Notes: generated by a model from the letters alone, not told the origin. Shown: positions 38,990-51,015, numbered from the stretch's first letter. The stretch: 64,000 nucleotides of DNA from Theropithecus gelada (GCF_003255815.1 NC_037682.1:49253131-49317130), one strand, 5' to 3'. Numbers and translations: made by a program.

Positions 38990-39135
38990 TAAAAATTAGA
39001 AGATGTGAATTCAGATTCACTTAAATGCTCCATGATTTGGTCAAATTATTTTATCTCTCAATAGCTTAGTTTTTCATCTGTAAAATGAAAATAACAATGC
39101 AACCTTTAGGATGAGGATTAAGATAACAACAAGAA
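38990..39135 (+). mobile_element. MIR fragment
   Basis: 'gtgaattcagattcacttaaatgctccatgatttggtcaaattattttatctctcaatagcttagtttttcatctgtaaaatgaaaataacaatgcaacc' matches sense MIR. Confidence 0.85.
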
Positions 39136-39139
39136 TTTT

Positions 39140-40920
39140 AAAGAAAATGCCTTGTTAATAAAGTCTTTTTTTCTTACTCCTTCCCTTCCTCTCCTGACTC
39201 ATGGAGCTTCTAGAGAAAGAGCCAATCCTGCAATACTTGGCGGTGATATTGACACAAATGATTTAATTGTTTTTCCGCTTTAGAGGACAAAAGAATTTCA
39301 TGTTTCTGAAAGGCCAGAAGTTGCTAGTTTTATGTGTAGGTTATGGAGATGTAGCCAGTGACTGGCGGTCACCCACAGAGAACAGTAATGTAAAGACAGT
39401 CTGTCTTATATTGAAGGAGAGATGTTTCAGAATACCTTCATTTCCAGATCCAAAAAGGATGGGCTTATAAAGCACAATGTGCTTTAAAAGCCCAGCTGTG
39501 AAGTTGGGAGCCTAGATGGCAGGATTCCATGGATTGTTCTTGCTCTGTTAGGATTTGCAACATGAATAGACCTCAGTTGATCAGGAATAGACTTCCTTTT
39601 GCAGCCAGGAAGAGGGGAAGTAGGAGACTTGAGTGTGCCTGGTATAGGAGAGTTTGATCTTAATTTAGGAAATACCTGAGTATTTTTGCCTTGTTTGTAC
39701 ACTGTAGATTCTAATGACATTTTAAATGTGAATATCAAGAAGGAAATTCTCATACAATCAGTGAAAAAGAAAACAACAACAGTAACAAACAGCCTATACC
39801 TCAACTTATGAGGCACGCTTCCTGTGAAGTGGTCCCTAAGTGATTCCTAAGAGCACAATTGCTGCATTTATTAAACTTTTTATTTACTGAGCAATGGACA
39901 GTAGCATATGGGAGCAATGACAATAGCTGACTGATGAGAAAACAAAGAAATTCCAGTATTCTGCTGTTTTGAAAAAAGTCATTCAGAATTTAGTCATATT
40001 GGTTCAGCTGTTGTAACCAAAGACTGATAAGATAATAGAGGTCTTTGTGATGGTTTTGTACTGAAATCCTTTATCTTTATGATGCACTGGGGCCTTTTAG
40101 TGTGGAAAGCTTTTAAAACTGCTATTGGATTCAAAACTCAAATTAGCTGCTGGTATGCTGGGACAGGGGTTCCTTTCTCAGGCAGTCACCACAAAGTAAC
40201 TTTTATCAGGGGACCTTCTGATAGATTGTTAGTCTCTTCAGCTTACCCTGTTTATTTTTTGTTGACTTTTTGCTGCTATGTTTTGTGACATTTAAAAGAA
40301 GGCTGTATCCAAAAAGGCCAATGCTAAATGATGGACTGAGCTTGTAAGTGGAGACATCACAGTCCATCAGATGTGTGAGGAGGCTGCAGTGTAAAGATGC
40401 AGCAGTTTTCCCAGGTTATCTGTGGGCAGAAAAGAGCAATGCAGCTTTCTTTTATGACTAGCATTGTATTTTGGCTTTCTTCTAAAATGATATCCATTAA
40501 AAAAATTAGAACTGACCGGGGAATTGATTCTTAAGAGCTTTTGTTTTCAACTTAATTTATAATCTTTCTGGATTGTTGACTGAGTTCCTTGATTGATGTT
40601 GCTTTGGAATTACTGCTAAGTGCTTTAATCTTTCTAGGATTGATGTGAAAAAGTGTCTGTTCATCACAACTCCACTCCAGTGTCAGTGCCACCCCTACCC
40701 ACTACTCTAAACACAGACATTTGTTAGTTACCCAGGTTTCTTGTAATTTCCTTGTTAAGTCCGATTAAGTTTATTAATGTGTGCATTGATCTAATACAGG
40801 AGAATGACTAGGTTTAAGTCTCATTTTAAATTCCCCAGGACATGTTTCTAGAGAATGCCATTTGTTGGCTATTAATTTTATTTGGCTTGGTATTTTAACA
40901 CCATTGCCCTTCATTTATTT
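39140..40920. other. Non-repetitive intronic stretch
   Basis: About 1.8 kb without a recognised repeat, somewhat richer in G+C than its surroundings. Open frames at 39267-39470, 39484-39816 and 40079-40288 carry no domain and no splice support. It is a plausible place for conserved regulatory sequence, but I see no specific motif array. Confidence 0.5.
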
Positions 40921-40923
40921 CTA

Positions 40924-41091
40924 TTTTTTTTTTTTTTTTTTTTTAAAACAGGATCTCACCCTGTGGCCCAGACTGTAGTGCAGTGATGCAGTCATAGCTC
41001 ACTGCAGCGTCAGCCTCCTGGCCTCAAGAGATTCTGCCACCTTATCCTCCCAAATTGCTAGGATTGCAATTGTGAGCTACCATGCCTAGCC
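40924..41091 (-). mobile_element. Free left-monomer Alu (FLAM-like), antisense
   Basis: Poly-T, 'caggatctcaccctgtggcccagactgtagtgcagtg...tcatagctcactgcagcgtcagcctcctgg', ending 'gtgagctaccatgcctagcc'. One monomer only, about 165 bp, with no second monomer. Confidence 0.88.
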
Positions 41092-41094
41092 CAT

Positions 41095-42435
41095 TTTATT
41101 AGAGATAAAAAGGATGTGGAGCAATGCACAAAATTTAATTTAGCTGTTCTTGTACTCATTTTCTCTCTTTTCCTCTCTTAACTCTTTTTCTCTTTCTCCA
41201 TTGCTGTGTCATTTCTCGATTTTCTCATTAGAAAAACTTAGTTGTTATCACATAGCAGTGACTCCCTTTCAGAGGATACCTATTTAATGAATGACCTGTG
41301 TAAGATTTTTATATTGTAAAAGTTCTACGTATGGGAATACTATGGAAGGGGTGAGGTAAATCTCCATTTAGTAAAGTGCTCTGCAAGTTGCCTGCTTAAT
41401 CCGGATCTGGTCTTCAGTGACTTCCCAATGACCAGTCTTATTTCTAGCACCACTGATTTTGATTACATATATATCATAAGGGCAAAATTAGCAGACTGTG
41501 GTGCTAACTTTTGTGAACTGATGTAAAAAAAGGCTTTTAAATAAATTTTAAACTTAATTTTTTATTTCTATTTTTCATGCTACATCAATAAGAGAATTGT
41601 CTTATTTATCTTATTTTACCTAAATTCTCATCGTTTTGAGGTTTTGAATCTTCTCTGTGGCTTTGGGCCTGGGGACAGGTAGTAGTAGTTTGTAAAGTTA
41701 AAAAAAAAATAGTAATTTCACTTATTTTTTTCAAGTTCTTCAGATTGTGACCAAAAAAGGCTAGAGGGCTGATTTTGAAACTGTTATAATGAAAGATGGT
41801 ATTTGAAAACTTTTGATGGGGGAAATTGCCATCATATTTATATTTTGAAAAGTGTTTCCTTATTTATGCACTATTGACTTCCTATTGAGACTCAAAATTT
41901 TAAGTACAACTGGTAAAGAATTCAATGGATCAAATTCAGTAAATCTGAAGTCACTGGAATAAAGGCCCCTAAGAAAAAAAAAATGTGTCAATTTTAAAGG
42001 TCTTTCCTAACTGAAGACCATTTTGTGATAGAGCCAAAGGTTAATAAAATCAGTAGTGAATGTAGCAATTTTACAGATAAGCTATTCACAACAAGTGTAG
42101 TTACTTGAATAAAAAGCTAATTCAGTTCTAAAATGCCACATGCAGTAGCAGTGAATAGCTGCTTTTAGGTGCTTTCTGGAGGAGGATAAAATACAGAATC
42201 ACGGCACTCTTCTCTTCCAGCGTCCCTGGCTGCCTGTAAATTGCTGTGAATGGGGCTGTGGGCTGACAGGCTCTATTAAGACAAACTGCCTTTCTCATCG
42301 GAGAGATAAAATAAATCAGGTGTTTAGTCAAATTAAAATACTTCAGCTGGAGCAGGCCCTGGGGAGCACTGATCCACCTGACTAATCTGAGAGAAACTCA
42401 AGACAGATGTGGTTTGGGTATAAAGACGACCCTAT
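41095..42435. other. Non-repetitive intronic stretch
   Basis: No recognised mobile element. The frame at 42128-42331 on the minus strand shows no domain. Compositionally varied, non-simple sequence at about 42120-42430. Confidence 0.5.
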
Positions 42436-42438
42436 GAA

Positions 42439-42492
42439 ATAAAAAAAAAAAAAAGAAAGAAAGAAAGAAAGAAAAGAAAAAGAAAAAAAAAA
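42439..42492. repeat. A-rich/(GAAA)n microsatellite
   Basis: An A run, five or six GAAA units, then further A-rich sequence. Confidence 0.95.
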
Positions 42493-42868
42493 CCCTGCTG
42501 CACTGTCTTTGGAGTTGGAGAATAGATATGGTTTATAGTAGAGTGTCAGGCGCACACTGTGTGTGATATTGGATAAAAGCAGGCATGCTGACTTGTAGAG
42601 AAGTTGTGTACAGAAGTGCTTTTGCTGGATCCCTTTTTGTGGTTTATGAAACTACCTCTGTTTTTATGTGGGAGGCAGAAGACTATTTTCTGACAGTGCT
42701 TTTTAGAGAATCATTTTAAGATAGCTTGAAGGACGTGAAACAGATGATGTTAGGTAGCTCCTGATGACCTCTGCTGGCCTGGGCAGATCATCAGAAGTTG
42801 GTTTACTTTTTTTCCAAGTTGATTTTATCAAACCTCCAAACATGATTTAGGACTTGATTTTTCTCTTC

Positions 42869-43158
42869 TTTCTTTTTGAGAGATAGTCTCTTCCACCCAG
42901 GCTGGAGTGCAGTGGCACAATCATGGCTCACGGCAGTCTTGAACTCCTGAGCTCGAGTAATCCTCCTGCCTCAGTCTCCTGTGTAGCTGGGACTACAGGT
43001 GTGTGCTACTATGCTCAGCTTATTTTTGCAAAAAAATTTTGAAGAGACAGGTTCTTACTATGTTGCCCAAGTAGGTCTCAAACTCTGGGCTTCAAGCAAT
43101 CCCCCACCTCAGCCTCTCAAAGTGTTGGGATTACAGACATGAGTCTCTGCACCTGGCC
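42869..43158 (-). mobile_element. AluJ, antisense
   Basis: 'gagagatagtctcttccacccaggctggagtgcagtggcacaatcatggctcacggcagtcttgaactcctgagctcgagtaatcc', ending 'gtctctgcacctggcc'. The 'cttgaactcctg' form is AluJ-like. Confidence 0.92.
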
Positions 43159-43734
43159 AATATACTATTTTCTATATAGAGTTAATGCATAAGAACATTC
43201 TAAGGTCTTTTGCCATCTTTAACAAAACTTGACTATATTTTGGTTGCCCCTTTATGTCCCATAATTATCTGTTCTTTCAGCAACTCTGACAGTTGTAGTT
43301 CCTTTGCCATGGCAAAGTTTCATGTTTAATTTTTTTAAGATAAAAAAACTTGTATTCACAGGTTGGATGGTCAATGTGATTTAGACTTGATGTTATTTTT
43401 ATTACAGTGGCATAAACACATGCTGTTAATTAAAACAGAAAAATCCAGCATCATAGGTCTTAAATGCTTGGCTTTAACCCATTATAGCCGAAAAAATACA
43501 GTGGGTACAGAACAGATAAATGCATCCCCCTCCCACCTCCACGCACACACACAAATTGATCTGCACATTTTGAATATAAGCTATTGTATGGTGTAAATTG
43601 TTTTTTCCCTAATTTGAGCCTCAAGGGCTACTTGGCTATATATATGATCCCCAATACAGGGGGAATTTCAGATTCGTCACACGACTATGTTTCACTCCAA
43701 CTTCATTTTTAATGCCACTATTCAAAATATATAC

Positions 43735-44014
43735 ATTAAAAAATCTGAGGATGTTCAAGTTCCTTATGTAAGTTGGCCTGGTATTTGCATATAACCCATG
43801 CATATTCTTTCACATACTTCATATCATCTCTAGATTACTTATAACACATAATACAATGTAAATACTGTGTGAATAGTTGTTATATTGTTTTATTTGTATT
43901 ATTTTTTATTGTGTTGTTATTGTTTTTAAAAATATTTTCAACTTGAGGTTGGCTGAGTGTGTGGTTGGTTGAATCGGCGGATGTGCAACCTATAGATAGT
44001 GGGAGTTGACTGTA
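43735..44014. mobile_element. Tigger/MER-type DNA transposon fragment
   Basis: 'gaggatgttcaagttccttatgtaagttggcctggtatttgcatataacccatgcatattctttcacatacttcatatcatctctagattacttataacacataatacaatgtaaatactgtgtgaatagttgttatattg' and 'ggttggttgaatcggcggatgtgcaacctatagatagtgggagttgactgtatgtact' match a pogo/Tigger-like mammalian element ending '...gactgtat'. The exact subfamily is not named. Confidence 0.75.
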
Positions 44015-44886
44015 TGTACTCCTCAAGTTTAAGGAAAAAATAGTGACAGCCTTATATGAGTGTTTAAATTCTCATTTTAAAAATACTGCTTTCTGCATTT
44101 TCTTCTTAAAGGTGTATCTTTTAAGTCCAAAGAAAAAATTTAGATGCTGCTGACTGTTTACAATTGGATTCAGCTAAATGGTGTTATTCCATAAATTCAG
44201 GTATACTTATATGTATCTATTAACCCTGGAAGCACCAATGCATTTATAAATCTTTTGGTTTCACTGTGAACATAAGAGGCTAAGAAGTCATTTACATTTT
44301 ATCTTTAGCCTCTCTGTGCCTATGCAGAGGAGAAAGGGAATAAGTTGAAGATAGTTGAACGATTGTTTAAGATGGAAGCAGAGAAACTTTTCCAGTTTTT
44401 ATTGGGGAATCTAAATACTAGATCCAACTCTTGTATTGGTCCTTGCCCAAGATTTCCTGTGTAAGCTCTTATTTAGTAACAAAAAATTATAGTACAGTAA
44501 CTATCACTATATCCAATAAACTTCTCAAGTTATAGCATATAGACAGGTATTACAGTAAAATTACATGTATGTTAGAATATTGCACAAAATATAGATAATA
44601 AAATGTATATACATCCCATTTATCTCATATCTTTCCAATCTATTCACCACACTGCAACCAAAATGACCATATCATTCATTTCTTAAAATACTTTAGTGAT
44701 TAGGAATCATTCTTAGAATAAATATGTAGATCATCACACATGGTCTATAAGGTGTTAATGGTTTGCCCTCTTACTAGCTCTCCAGCCTAATCTAATGCTC
44801 TATTCCTGTTTATTTTCCTTGCTCAAGTTTCACTACTTTCAATTTCTGGAACACACCAAACTGCTCCCCACCCCCAATATATATGT

Positions 44887-44912
44887 ATACACACACACAC
44901 ACACACACACAC
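44887..44912. repeat. (CA)n microsatellite
   Basis: About 13 dinucleotide units of AC/CA. Confidence 0.97.
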
Positions 44913-45236
44913 GCGGCCTTTGCCTATAGTGTTTTCTCCTTTGGATAAGCTCCTTGACCACCAACCACCCTCTTGCAACCGTTTCTTCAGTTGTAGTTTC
45001 TTTGTCATTGCAATTTAATGTTTTCTGGAAAGCTCCTTCAAACCATGCTCCAACTCTTTGTCTAATTAACTCCTACTTATCCTTCTGTAAATTTGTTGCT
45101 TTTTCAGATTACTTTCCCTGAACTTGGGCACCCAAATTTGGTTAAACTCCCACAGAACATTTGTCTTATTTGAAATTCCTATGTAGTTGTAGTTTACATT
45201 TACATGTTTGATTACATGACTAAGGTGTCTCTTCAA

Positions 45237-45535
45237 TTTTTTTTTTTTTTTTTGAGATGGAGTCTTACTCTGTCACCCAGACTGGAGTGCAGTGGCGTGG
45301 CCTCAGCTCACTGCAACCTCTGCTTCCCAGGTTCAAGCGATTCTCCTGCCTCAGCCTCCCAAGTAGCTGGGACTACAGGTACCCGCCACTATGCCCAGCT
45401 AAATTTTGTATTTTTAGTAGAGATGGGGTTTCACCATATTGGTCAGGCTAGTGTTGAACTCCTGACCTCAGGCGATCCACCCGCCTCGGCCTCCCAAAGT
45501 GCTAGGATGACAGACATGAGCCACCATGCCCGGCC
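45237..45535 (-). mobile_element. AluS, antisense
   Basis: Full-length: poly-T, 'gagatggagtcttactctgtcacccagactggagtgcagtgg', ending 'gagccaccatgcccggcc'. Target-site duplication tgtctcttcaa at 45226-45236 and 45536-45546. Inserted in the L2 above. Confidence 0.96.
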
Positions 45536-46924
45536 TGTCTCTTCAAATTTTCAACTACAAACTACCTAAGAATAGGGACTGTGTCTGCTTTTACTTGCCA
45601 CGCTGTCCTTAGTTCTTGATATAGTACCTAACACATAGTTGCAATTCAGAAAATATTTATTGAATTAAAAATTTATTCAATATGTAAATTTTAAAAATCT
45701 CATTCTTGTGTTGTGTTTTCTCATTCCTGTATATATTAATGAAAACATTAGTAGAACTTTTTGTCCTTTTCAAGAAATCTTATGGATCTTATGATTCTTT
45801 TTGGGAATCTACTTTTGTATTTTGGAAGTTCTAGATCAATAAATTCTTCCTTTTACCAAGATGAAATTCCCATGGCTGAAGTAAAAACCCATTTTCTTTT
45901 AATAAATTCCAGGATCTAGAAAGAGTAGCTGGCCACTAGCCTTGATACAGTATTTGTTTCCTTATCAGTGGAATACACTTTCTAACAACTTTATTTTTCC
46001 TTTAATTTTGATTTTAGGCCATTGTTCAGCTCAGTAAATCTGAGGATATAAGAGATACTGACAGCTCTTTTTTTTTTTTTTTTTGGACCCAAGTTGATAT
46101 TAAGAATCCCAAGATAGTCCTAAATGTGGTAGCTTCTCTGTTGACATCAGTTGTACCTTTCAGAAATCATATACTAACAAGTGCTAGCCTGCATCCTCTG
46201 AAGTTTCTCTTTCTCCTTTGGGCTACTTTAAAAATAAGGCCGCTCATAATTAAAATATTTTCTCAGATCGTAATGGTGCTTTCTTAGTAGGAATGAGGGA
46301 GTTTCATAAGGAGGTTGGAAGTCTCTCCTGCACACACAAAAATTGGCAATCTTTGTCCCCTTTGACAGCTGGTGGCATTTTTCTGAAAAGCTTTCAAATC
46401 ATAGATCATTTCTTCATAATGAAATCTGTGTGGCTCAGATACAGTGGGTTGAAATTCTTATCTTATGCTGCGGTAAAATGCTCTAATTTAGATTCACAAA
46501 AGGATTCTGTACCCTTTACTTAGGAGAGCTGTGCAATTTGCCCATAAAAAGACTGTTCAGCACCATTAGTGCATACCATAAGTGTTCAGCGACATCATAT
46601 TCATTAAACAGCATATCCTTATGCATAACCTTTTCAACCTTGAATGTGTTTTTTTCTCTTTGAAAAATGATAAATGACAAAGGGGTGATAGAGCCCCCCC
46701 CAAGCAACACTGTTGCCTTTACAGATGAACTTGGGAATTTTAGCTTGATCCTTTCTCAGGAAAAAAAAAAAAAAAAATTACATTCAATTTTGTCTCACCT
46801 GAGGCAGTTTTAATTCTCTCTGTAGAATTTTCTCTGTGGCCAGGAGATTGACTCCTAACTTCTAAACTTCAGTGACAGATGTTTATACAATAGAAAATTT
46901 TGTGAGGGCAAGGATCAGAAACTT

Positions 46925-46990
46925 CCTCAAGTAACTTTTATTAAGCATGTACTATGTCTTAGATACTGTTAGTCACTAAGCTTAGAGGTG
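46925..46990 (-). mobile_element. L2-like terminal fragment
   Basis: 'aacttttattaagcatgtactatgtcttagatactgttagtcactaagc' resembles antisense L2 ('tttattgagcacctactatgtgccaggcactgttctag'). It lies about 380 bp upstream of the SOX6 exon. Confidence 0.55.
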
Positions 46991-47369
46991 ATTATAGAAT
47001 ATTATAATCTATAGTTTCTGATCTTTTGTGTTAAATACCATGGATTTCCTAGCTTGATCAGATAGACTGGGGGCAAAAAGGAGAGAATGGGGATAAGTCT
47101 GCTTTTTTTTTTTTTAGAGCAAGAGGGGAGAGTGAATGAGAATTTTACTAGGGACAAAACTTTTTTCTTGGCAGGAATAGTGAGGAACCCCAGCATTCAT
47201 TCCACTGCTATAATTACTCTCTGGTGTTCCTGCACCCTCAGTGGCCTCCAGTCATTGCCGCAGATCTTTAAATGTCTTAGGATAGTCCCTTTCTAAATTC
47301 TGCCCTCCTTTCCCTTATTCGTCCAGGTATTTTTCAAGCTTGTGAGATCTCTTCTTGCTTCCATCTTAG

Positions 47370-47543
47370 GTACACCTGAGAGCCTGGCAGAAAAGGAACG
47401 GCAGCTCTCCACCATGATTACCCAGCTGATCAGTTTACGGGAGCAGCTTCTGGCAGCGCATGATGAACAAAAAAAAACTGGCAGCCTCACAAATTGAGAA
47501 ACAACGGCAGCAAATGGACCTTGCTCGCCAGCAGCAAGAACAG
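47370..47543 (+). CDS. SOX6: SOX6 internal coding exon (leucine zipper / start of Q-box), with a frame-breaking extra base
   Basis: SoxD proteins are nuclear HMG-box factors that dimerise through an N-terminal coiled coil and lack a transactivation domain of their own. This exon encodes part of that coiled coil. The acceptor AG is at 47368-47369 after a pyrimidine-rich tract, and the donor gtgagc starts at 47544. The first two bases complete a split codon (phase-1 intron). The frame then reads TPESLAEKERQLSTMITQL, continues through SLREQLLAAHDEQ, and in the shifted frame reads KKLAASQIEKQRQQMDLARQ to the donor, ending on a codon boundary. Leucines at heptad-like spacing fit the zipper. The A run at 47469-47477 has nine A where the protein needs eight bases between the C of the Q codon and CTG. 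Read literally, the exon meets TGA at 47495-47497. Length is 174 nt against an expected 173. STMITQLISL and MDLARQ favour SOX6 over SOX5, from family knowledge. The intact splice sites and intact next exon make a sequence error likelier than a broken gene. Confidence 0.93.
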
Positions 47544-50375
47544 GTGAGCCCTGCAAAAGGCGCTGACGCACTGGAGATGTGGAATGTGCCAGGCTCAGAG
47601 AGTAATCATCACATTGATTGGCTTATTTGTTGTAAGCTTTCCTAAAAAATAAAAATAAAAAATAAGAAAAGATGGAAAAAAAAAGCCTTCTGGAAATCTA
47701 GGGTCTTCAAGAATATTGAGGGAATATATGTACAAAAAAAGGCATCATAGCAACTGGGCATAACTAAAATGATACATTGTTTCAGGTTTGGATTTGACTA
47801 ATGACTTGGGGATGCTTATTCATACAGACATCACATATAATCCCTCTGTAGCTTCACTATGAGTAAGTGACTTTTCTCTGGGCCTTATTTTCCTTATCCA
47901 GAAAAAGGGGGTTCTGTTCCAGAAATCTTTGGGAATCTTTTAGTTCATTGGTCCAATGATTTTCTACAGGTTTAAAGTCCAAAGAGGTGACCATACATTT
48001 CAGATTTCCCCAGATAGCCCTGGTATAGTGCCTGTTTTCTAGAGTAAAAATACCCTGCCTCCTTTTACTTGTGAAAGTTTTCTTAGTTTGGATGATACAT
48101 CACATGGTCACTATCTATAGCATAGGTAAGTCATTGAATACAAATTAGTACATGGTTCCTAAAAGTATTTGACTTGATTGACTTAGAAGTGAGAATGAAG
48201 AAAAAAAAAAGTGAAGTTTAAATGTATATCTTTTAAAAATAAATCACTTTCCCAAATGTTTTTTCTTGTCTCTTAAGAGTACATTAATCTAACAATGATC
48301 CTATAGAGTAGTCCCTGATGCTTTAGATCAGACAGATCCAAATTAATGTGCAGTTTTTAGGAATCTGACATTATTACTGGAATTATCTTTTCAGTTAAAT
48401 GTATTTTATAGGAGTATATGAGCAATATATGCTCTGTTGATTTTAATGAGTTGTGATGTCTGGTATTTTATATGCTTGAATATTTGCCCACATGTAGGAA
48501 TATGGACTCAGCCCCTAATGGAAAATAACATAAAGGAACACTGTAAAAAATCAGAAGTTAGAATGTCATTTAGCCATCCAGAGATGACACAGTAATTAAC
48601 TATTGACACTTGTGAATAAGCTAGCACAAATTAATCTTGACACATTTGCAGACGAGTGATATCTTACAGTGAACACTTTGTAATTATATTTCAAAATGAA
48701 AATTAAATGACACTTAAAACTAGGTTGTCATGCTCAATGAAGCGAGCATGTAGCTCAACCGATTGGCAAATAAAATTCAGAATTTGAGCCACATGGTGCT
48801 TATGTACCATACTTCACTGTGTCAAACCCATACGTCTAGAGTGGATGATAGTAATTGCACTATGGTGTTTTGGATGCATTTCTATGCAGCACTTTATCAT
48901 TTAGGAGGGACCATCAATATTAGATGCCTAGTGGCATTTCACTGGTTTGCTAAGAGCAAAATAAATATTCAGAGGATCCAGCATCTATACCTAGAGCTGC
49001 AGAGTGAGTTGTACATTTCTGATTTGAATATCCACAAGCAGAGTGGGCCATCCCAACCTGATTAAATACGATTTCCATTTTAAGCATAAAGCTCTGGCAA
49101 GGAGTAGTCTCATTTCTCACACTGTAGTCTACATTAGGGGCGGCTTTATCATGGCTTCCAGTAGGAACCAGTTGTCATCGAAGTCATAAAGCAACATTTA
49201 GAAGCAGACTGCTACATTGCCATCTTGTGCTGAATGAGATATAATTTGGGCACTACCCCCTGCATAGGCTAGAACATCAAAAAGGCTTGGGAAGTATATA
49301 GCTTGGAACAGATTTACACTCATTTTCACTCCCAACATAACCCATTCTAGAATACTGACTTTTGGAAGTAGGAAGAAATAGGAAGAAAAGACACTCTTGA
49401 CAAAAAGGCAGTACTAAACAAAGTCCTTCTGAGTGCTCTCTGGCTGCTTTTCTCTCTGGCTTCCTAGGTTGGCAGTGAGTGTGTTCTCACTAAGGATCAC
49501 TCTCTGGACTTCAAGCTGTAGCAGCTCAGCTTTTGAGTGAATAGTGGCCTGATGCCTGACTCATACTTCATAGTAAACACCATTATCTTAAGGAAGCTGT
49601 TTGACTTCCTGAGGGCCAGAGACAGTCATCAGTAGGGCTTGCCTTAAATGGTTAACATTTCTTTTTATAGACCAGGTAATGTGTTTAGATGTTCAATTTG
49701 ATTGTTGGATGAAACAAGGAAATATAAAATTTGTATATGGATCCTGTACTGTAAAATAAACACATTGTCCTCAAAAGGATAAATGGATAAATGTTAAATT
49801 ACAGCTTAATTTGTTTTTAAAAATATTTTGTACATCACAGACAGCATCACCAAAAAAAGCTAAAGATTTTTTCCTTTTTGCTGTGTTCTTTGGCACTCCT
49901 TTAAAAATATTTGTAAATGTATCAGTTCTGAAAAATCTTTGTATCAGGAAAGGTTTTGCCGACACAGACCATATTAAACAGTAACAGAAAGATTTTTCGT
50001 GTCTTTGCTTACAGATTTTACTTTTTACATTCAAATTAAGCCATTTAGAAAAATGTAGCCAGAGATTTTCTATCTCTATTCTACAAGGATTCGATTTCTA
50101 AAATCCCATGATTTCCAGCTGACCAGTGCAGATATAGGTGAATAGCTCACAAATGTAATTAAAGGGGTAGTTTTCCTACAGATAAAGGGGAGAGATGGAC
50201 TTGTTTAAAAATTTTTCCTTTCATCCATCTTTCTGATTTGGCCTCTTTCATTTTATAGGAACTCTTTCACATAGAGGTGCAGTAAAACATTGTTGTAATG
50301 CCAGGAGAAATACCCGAGGTAATGGCAGAGGTGTAAGCATTTCATTTTAACTTAATGAAACTTTATTTCTGATAG
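47544..50375 (+). other. SOX6: Complete SOX6 intron, 2832 bp, phase 0
   Basis: It is bounded by gtgagc at 47544 and ttctgatag at 50367-50375, joining two in-phase SoxD coiled-coil exons. It is notable for containing no recognisable Alu or young L1 across 2.8 kb, while the flanking introns are full of them. I see no further gene or RNA here. Minor features are short A-rich runs near 47644-47690 and 48200. The low repeat load is what one expects of constrained intronic sequence, but I cannot test conservation. Confidence 0.85.
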
Positions 50376-50444
50376 ATTGCGAGACAACAGCAGCAACTTC
50401 TGCAACAGCAGCACAAAATTAATCTCCTGCAGCAACAGATCCAG
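50376..50444 (+). CDS. SOX6: SOX6 internal coding exon (glutamine-rich Q-box)
   Basis: This 69-nt exon has its acceptor AG at 50374-50375 (tttatttctgatag) and donor gtcagt at 50445. It translates without stops as IARQQQQLLQQQHKINLLQQ then QIQ, 23 residues. This is the glutamine-rich continuation (Q-box) of the SoxD coiled coil begun in the preceding exon. The preceding exon ends on a complete codon and this one starts and ends on codon boundaries (phase 0 to phase 0), so the two join directly as ...QQQEQ/IARQQQ.... The Q-box is strongly conserved across SOX5, SOX6 and SOX13, so this exon alone does not separate the paralogues; the upstream exon does. The next expected SOX6 exon (VQGHMPPLM-like) was not found in the remaining 13.5 kb. 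Confidence 0.93.
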
Positions 50445-50884
50445 GTCAGTGTATTTTATTACTCTCGTCTGATTATACTTAGATACTTTCCTCCTTGAAA
50501 GTGGAATTTAAAACTCTGCAGATGTACCCGTCTTGTAAACAGCACCAACAGGACTGTTTTCGAGGATGTTGTACACAATTCTGTAAGTGAATGTAAGAAA
50601 TATGGACTAGGTGGTGGCCTAAGCATTCTTCTCTGATGTGATATGTAAGCAAAATAACCCTTATCTGTTTTCTTTTTGCCATTTGTCTAACACTACCTAG
50701 TGGGAACCTAATGGTTTCCCAGGTAGCGTACAGATGGTATTTTTACCTCCACTGACCACTTTCTGTTTTGTATTTTACCATGTAATAGTACTGTAGAGAG
50801 AAGCTTACCTTTAATTTACTTGTTAGGACTAATTGGATCAATTATGAGAAAAATCTGGAAAAAGGCTGTTAATAATTTGTTCCT

Positions 50885-51015
50885 TAACAAATATTAACTG
50901 TATTCCTTCTAGATGCCCTTAGAGAGAGATTAATGAGTGATAGTTTGTCTTCAAGGAGCTTACAGTCTAAAAAGGAAGAAAAACTTGTTCCTGAATAATT
51001 ACAACACAATGTAGA
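50885..51015 (-). mobile_element. L2-like fragment
   Basis: 'aacaaatattaactgtattccttctagatgccc...gtcttcaaggagcttacagtctaaaaagg' fits antisense L2. Diverged. Confidence 0.55.

Larger units (their letters stand above)
44600..45667 (+). mobile_element. L2 LINE fragment, interrupted by an AluS and a CA repeat
   Basis: 'ttcaccacactgcaaccaaaatgaccatatcattcatttcttaaaatac', 'ggcctttgcctatagtgttttctcctttggataagctccttgaccacc', 'gctccttcaaaccatgctcc', and after the Alu 'cctaagaatagggactgtgtctgcttttac...acctaacacatagttgcaattcagaaaatatttattgaatt', all in L2 order. Confidence 0.8.
1..47369 (+). other. SOX6: SOX6 upstream intron (3' part), phase 1
   Basis: No other SOX6 coding exon was recognised upstream of 47370; I looked for the preceding SoxD segment (KLLSKDW... 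and ...EIKG) without finding it. The intron enters the window already open and ends at the AG at 47368-47369, after the tract cttcttgcttccatcttag. It splits a glycine codon (G/GT) in the expected SOX6 frame. The content is diverged L1, L2, MIR, hAT and Alu copies plus unassigned AT-rich DNA. Very long introns are known for SOX6 in mammals. Confidence 0.8.

Noticed and set aside
39484..39816. 110-codon minus-strand ORF
   Set aside because: No domain, no homology that I recognise and no exon signals; treated as a chance frame.
47293..47571. 92-codon antisense ORF
   Set aside because: It is the shadow of the SOX6 exon on the opposite strand.
47460..47645. 61-codon ORF starting MMNKKKLAAS
   Set aside because: This is the SOX6 exon read from an internal ATG in the frame after the extra A, running past the donor into intron. 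It is not an independent gene.
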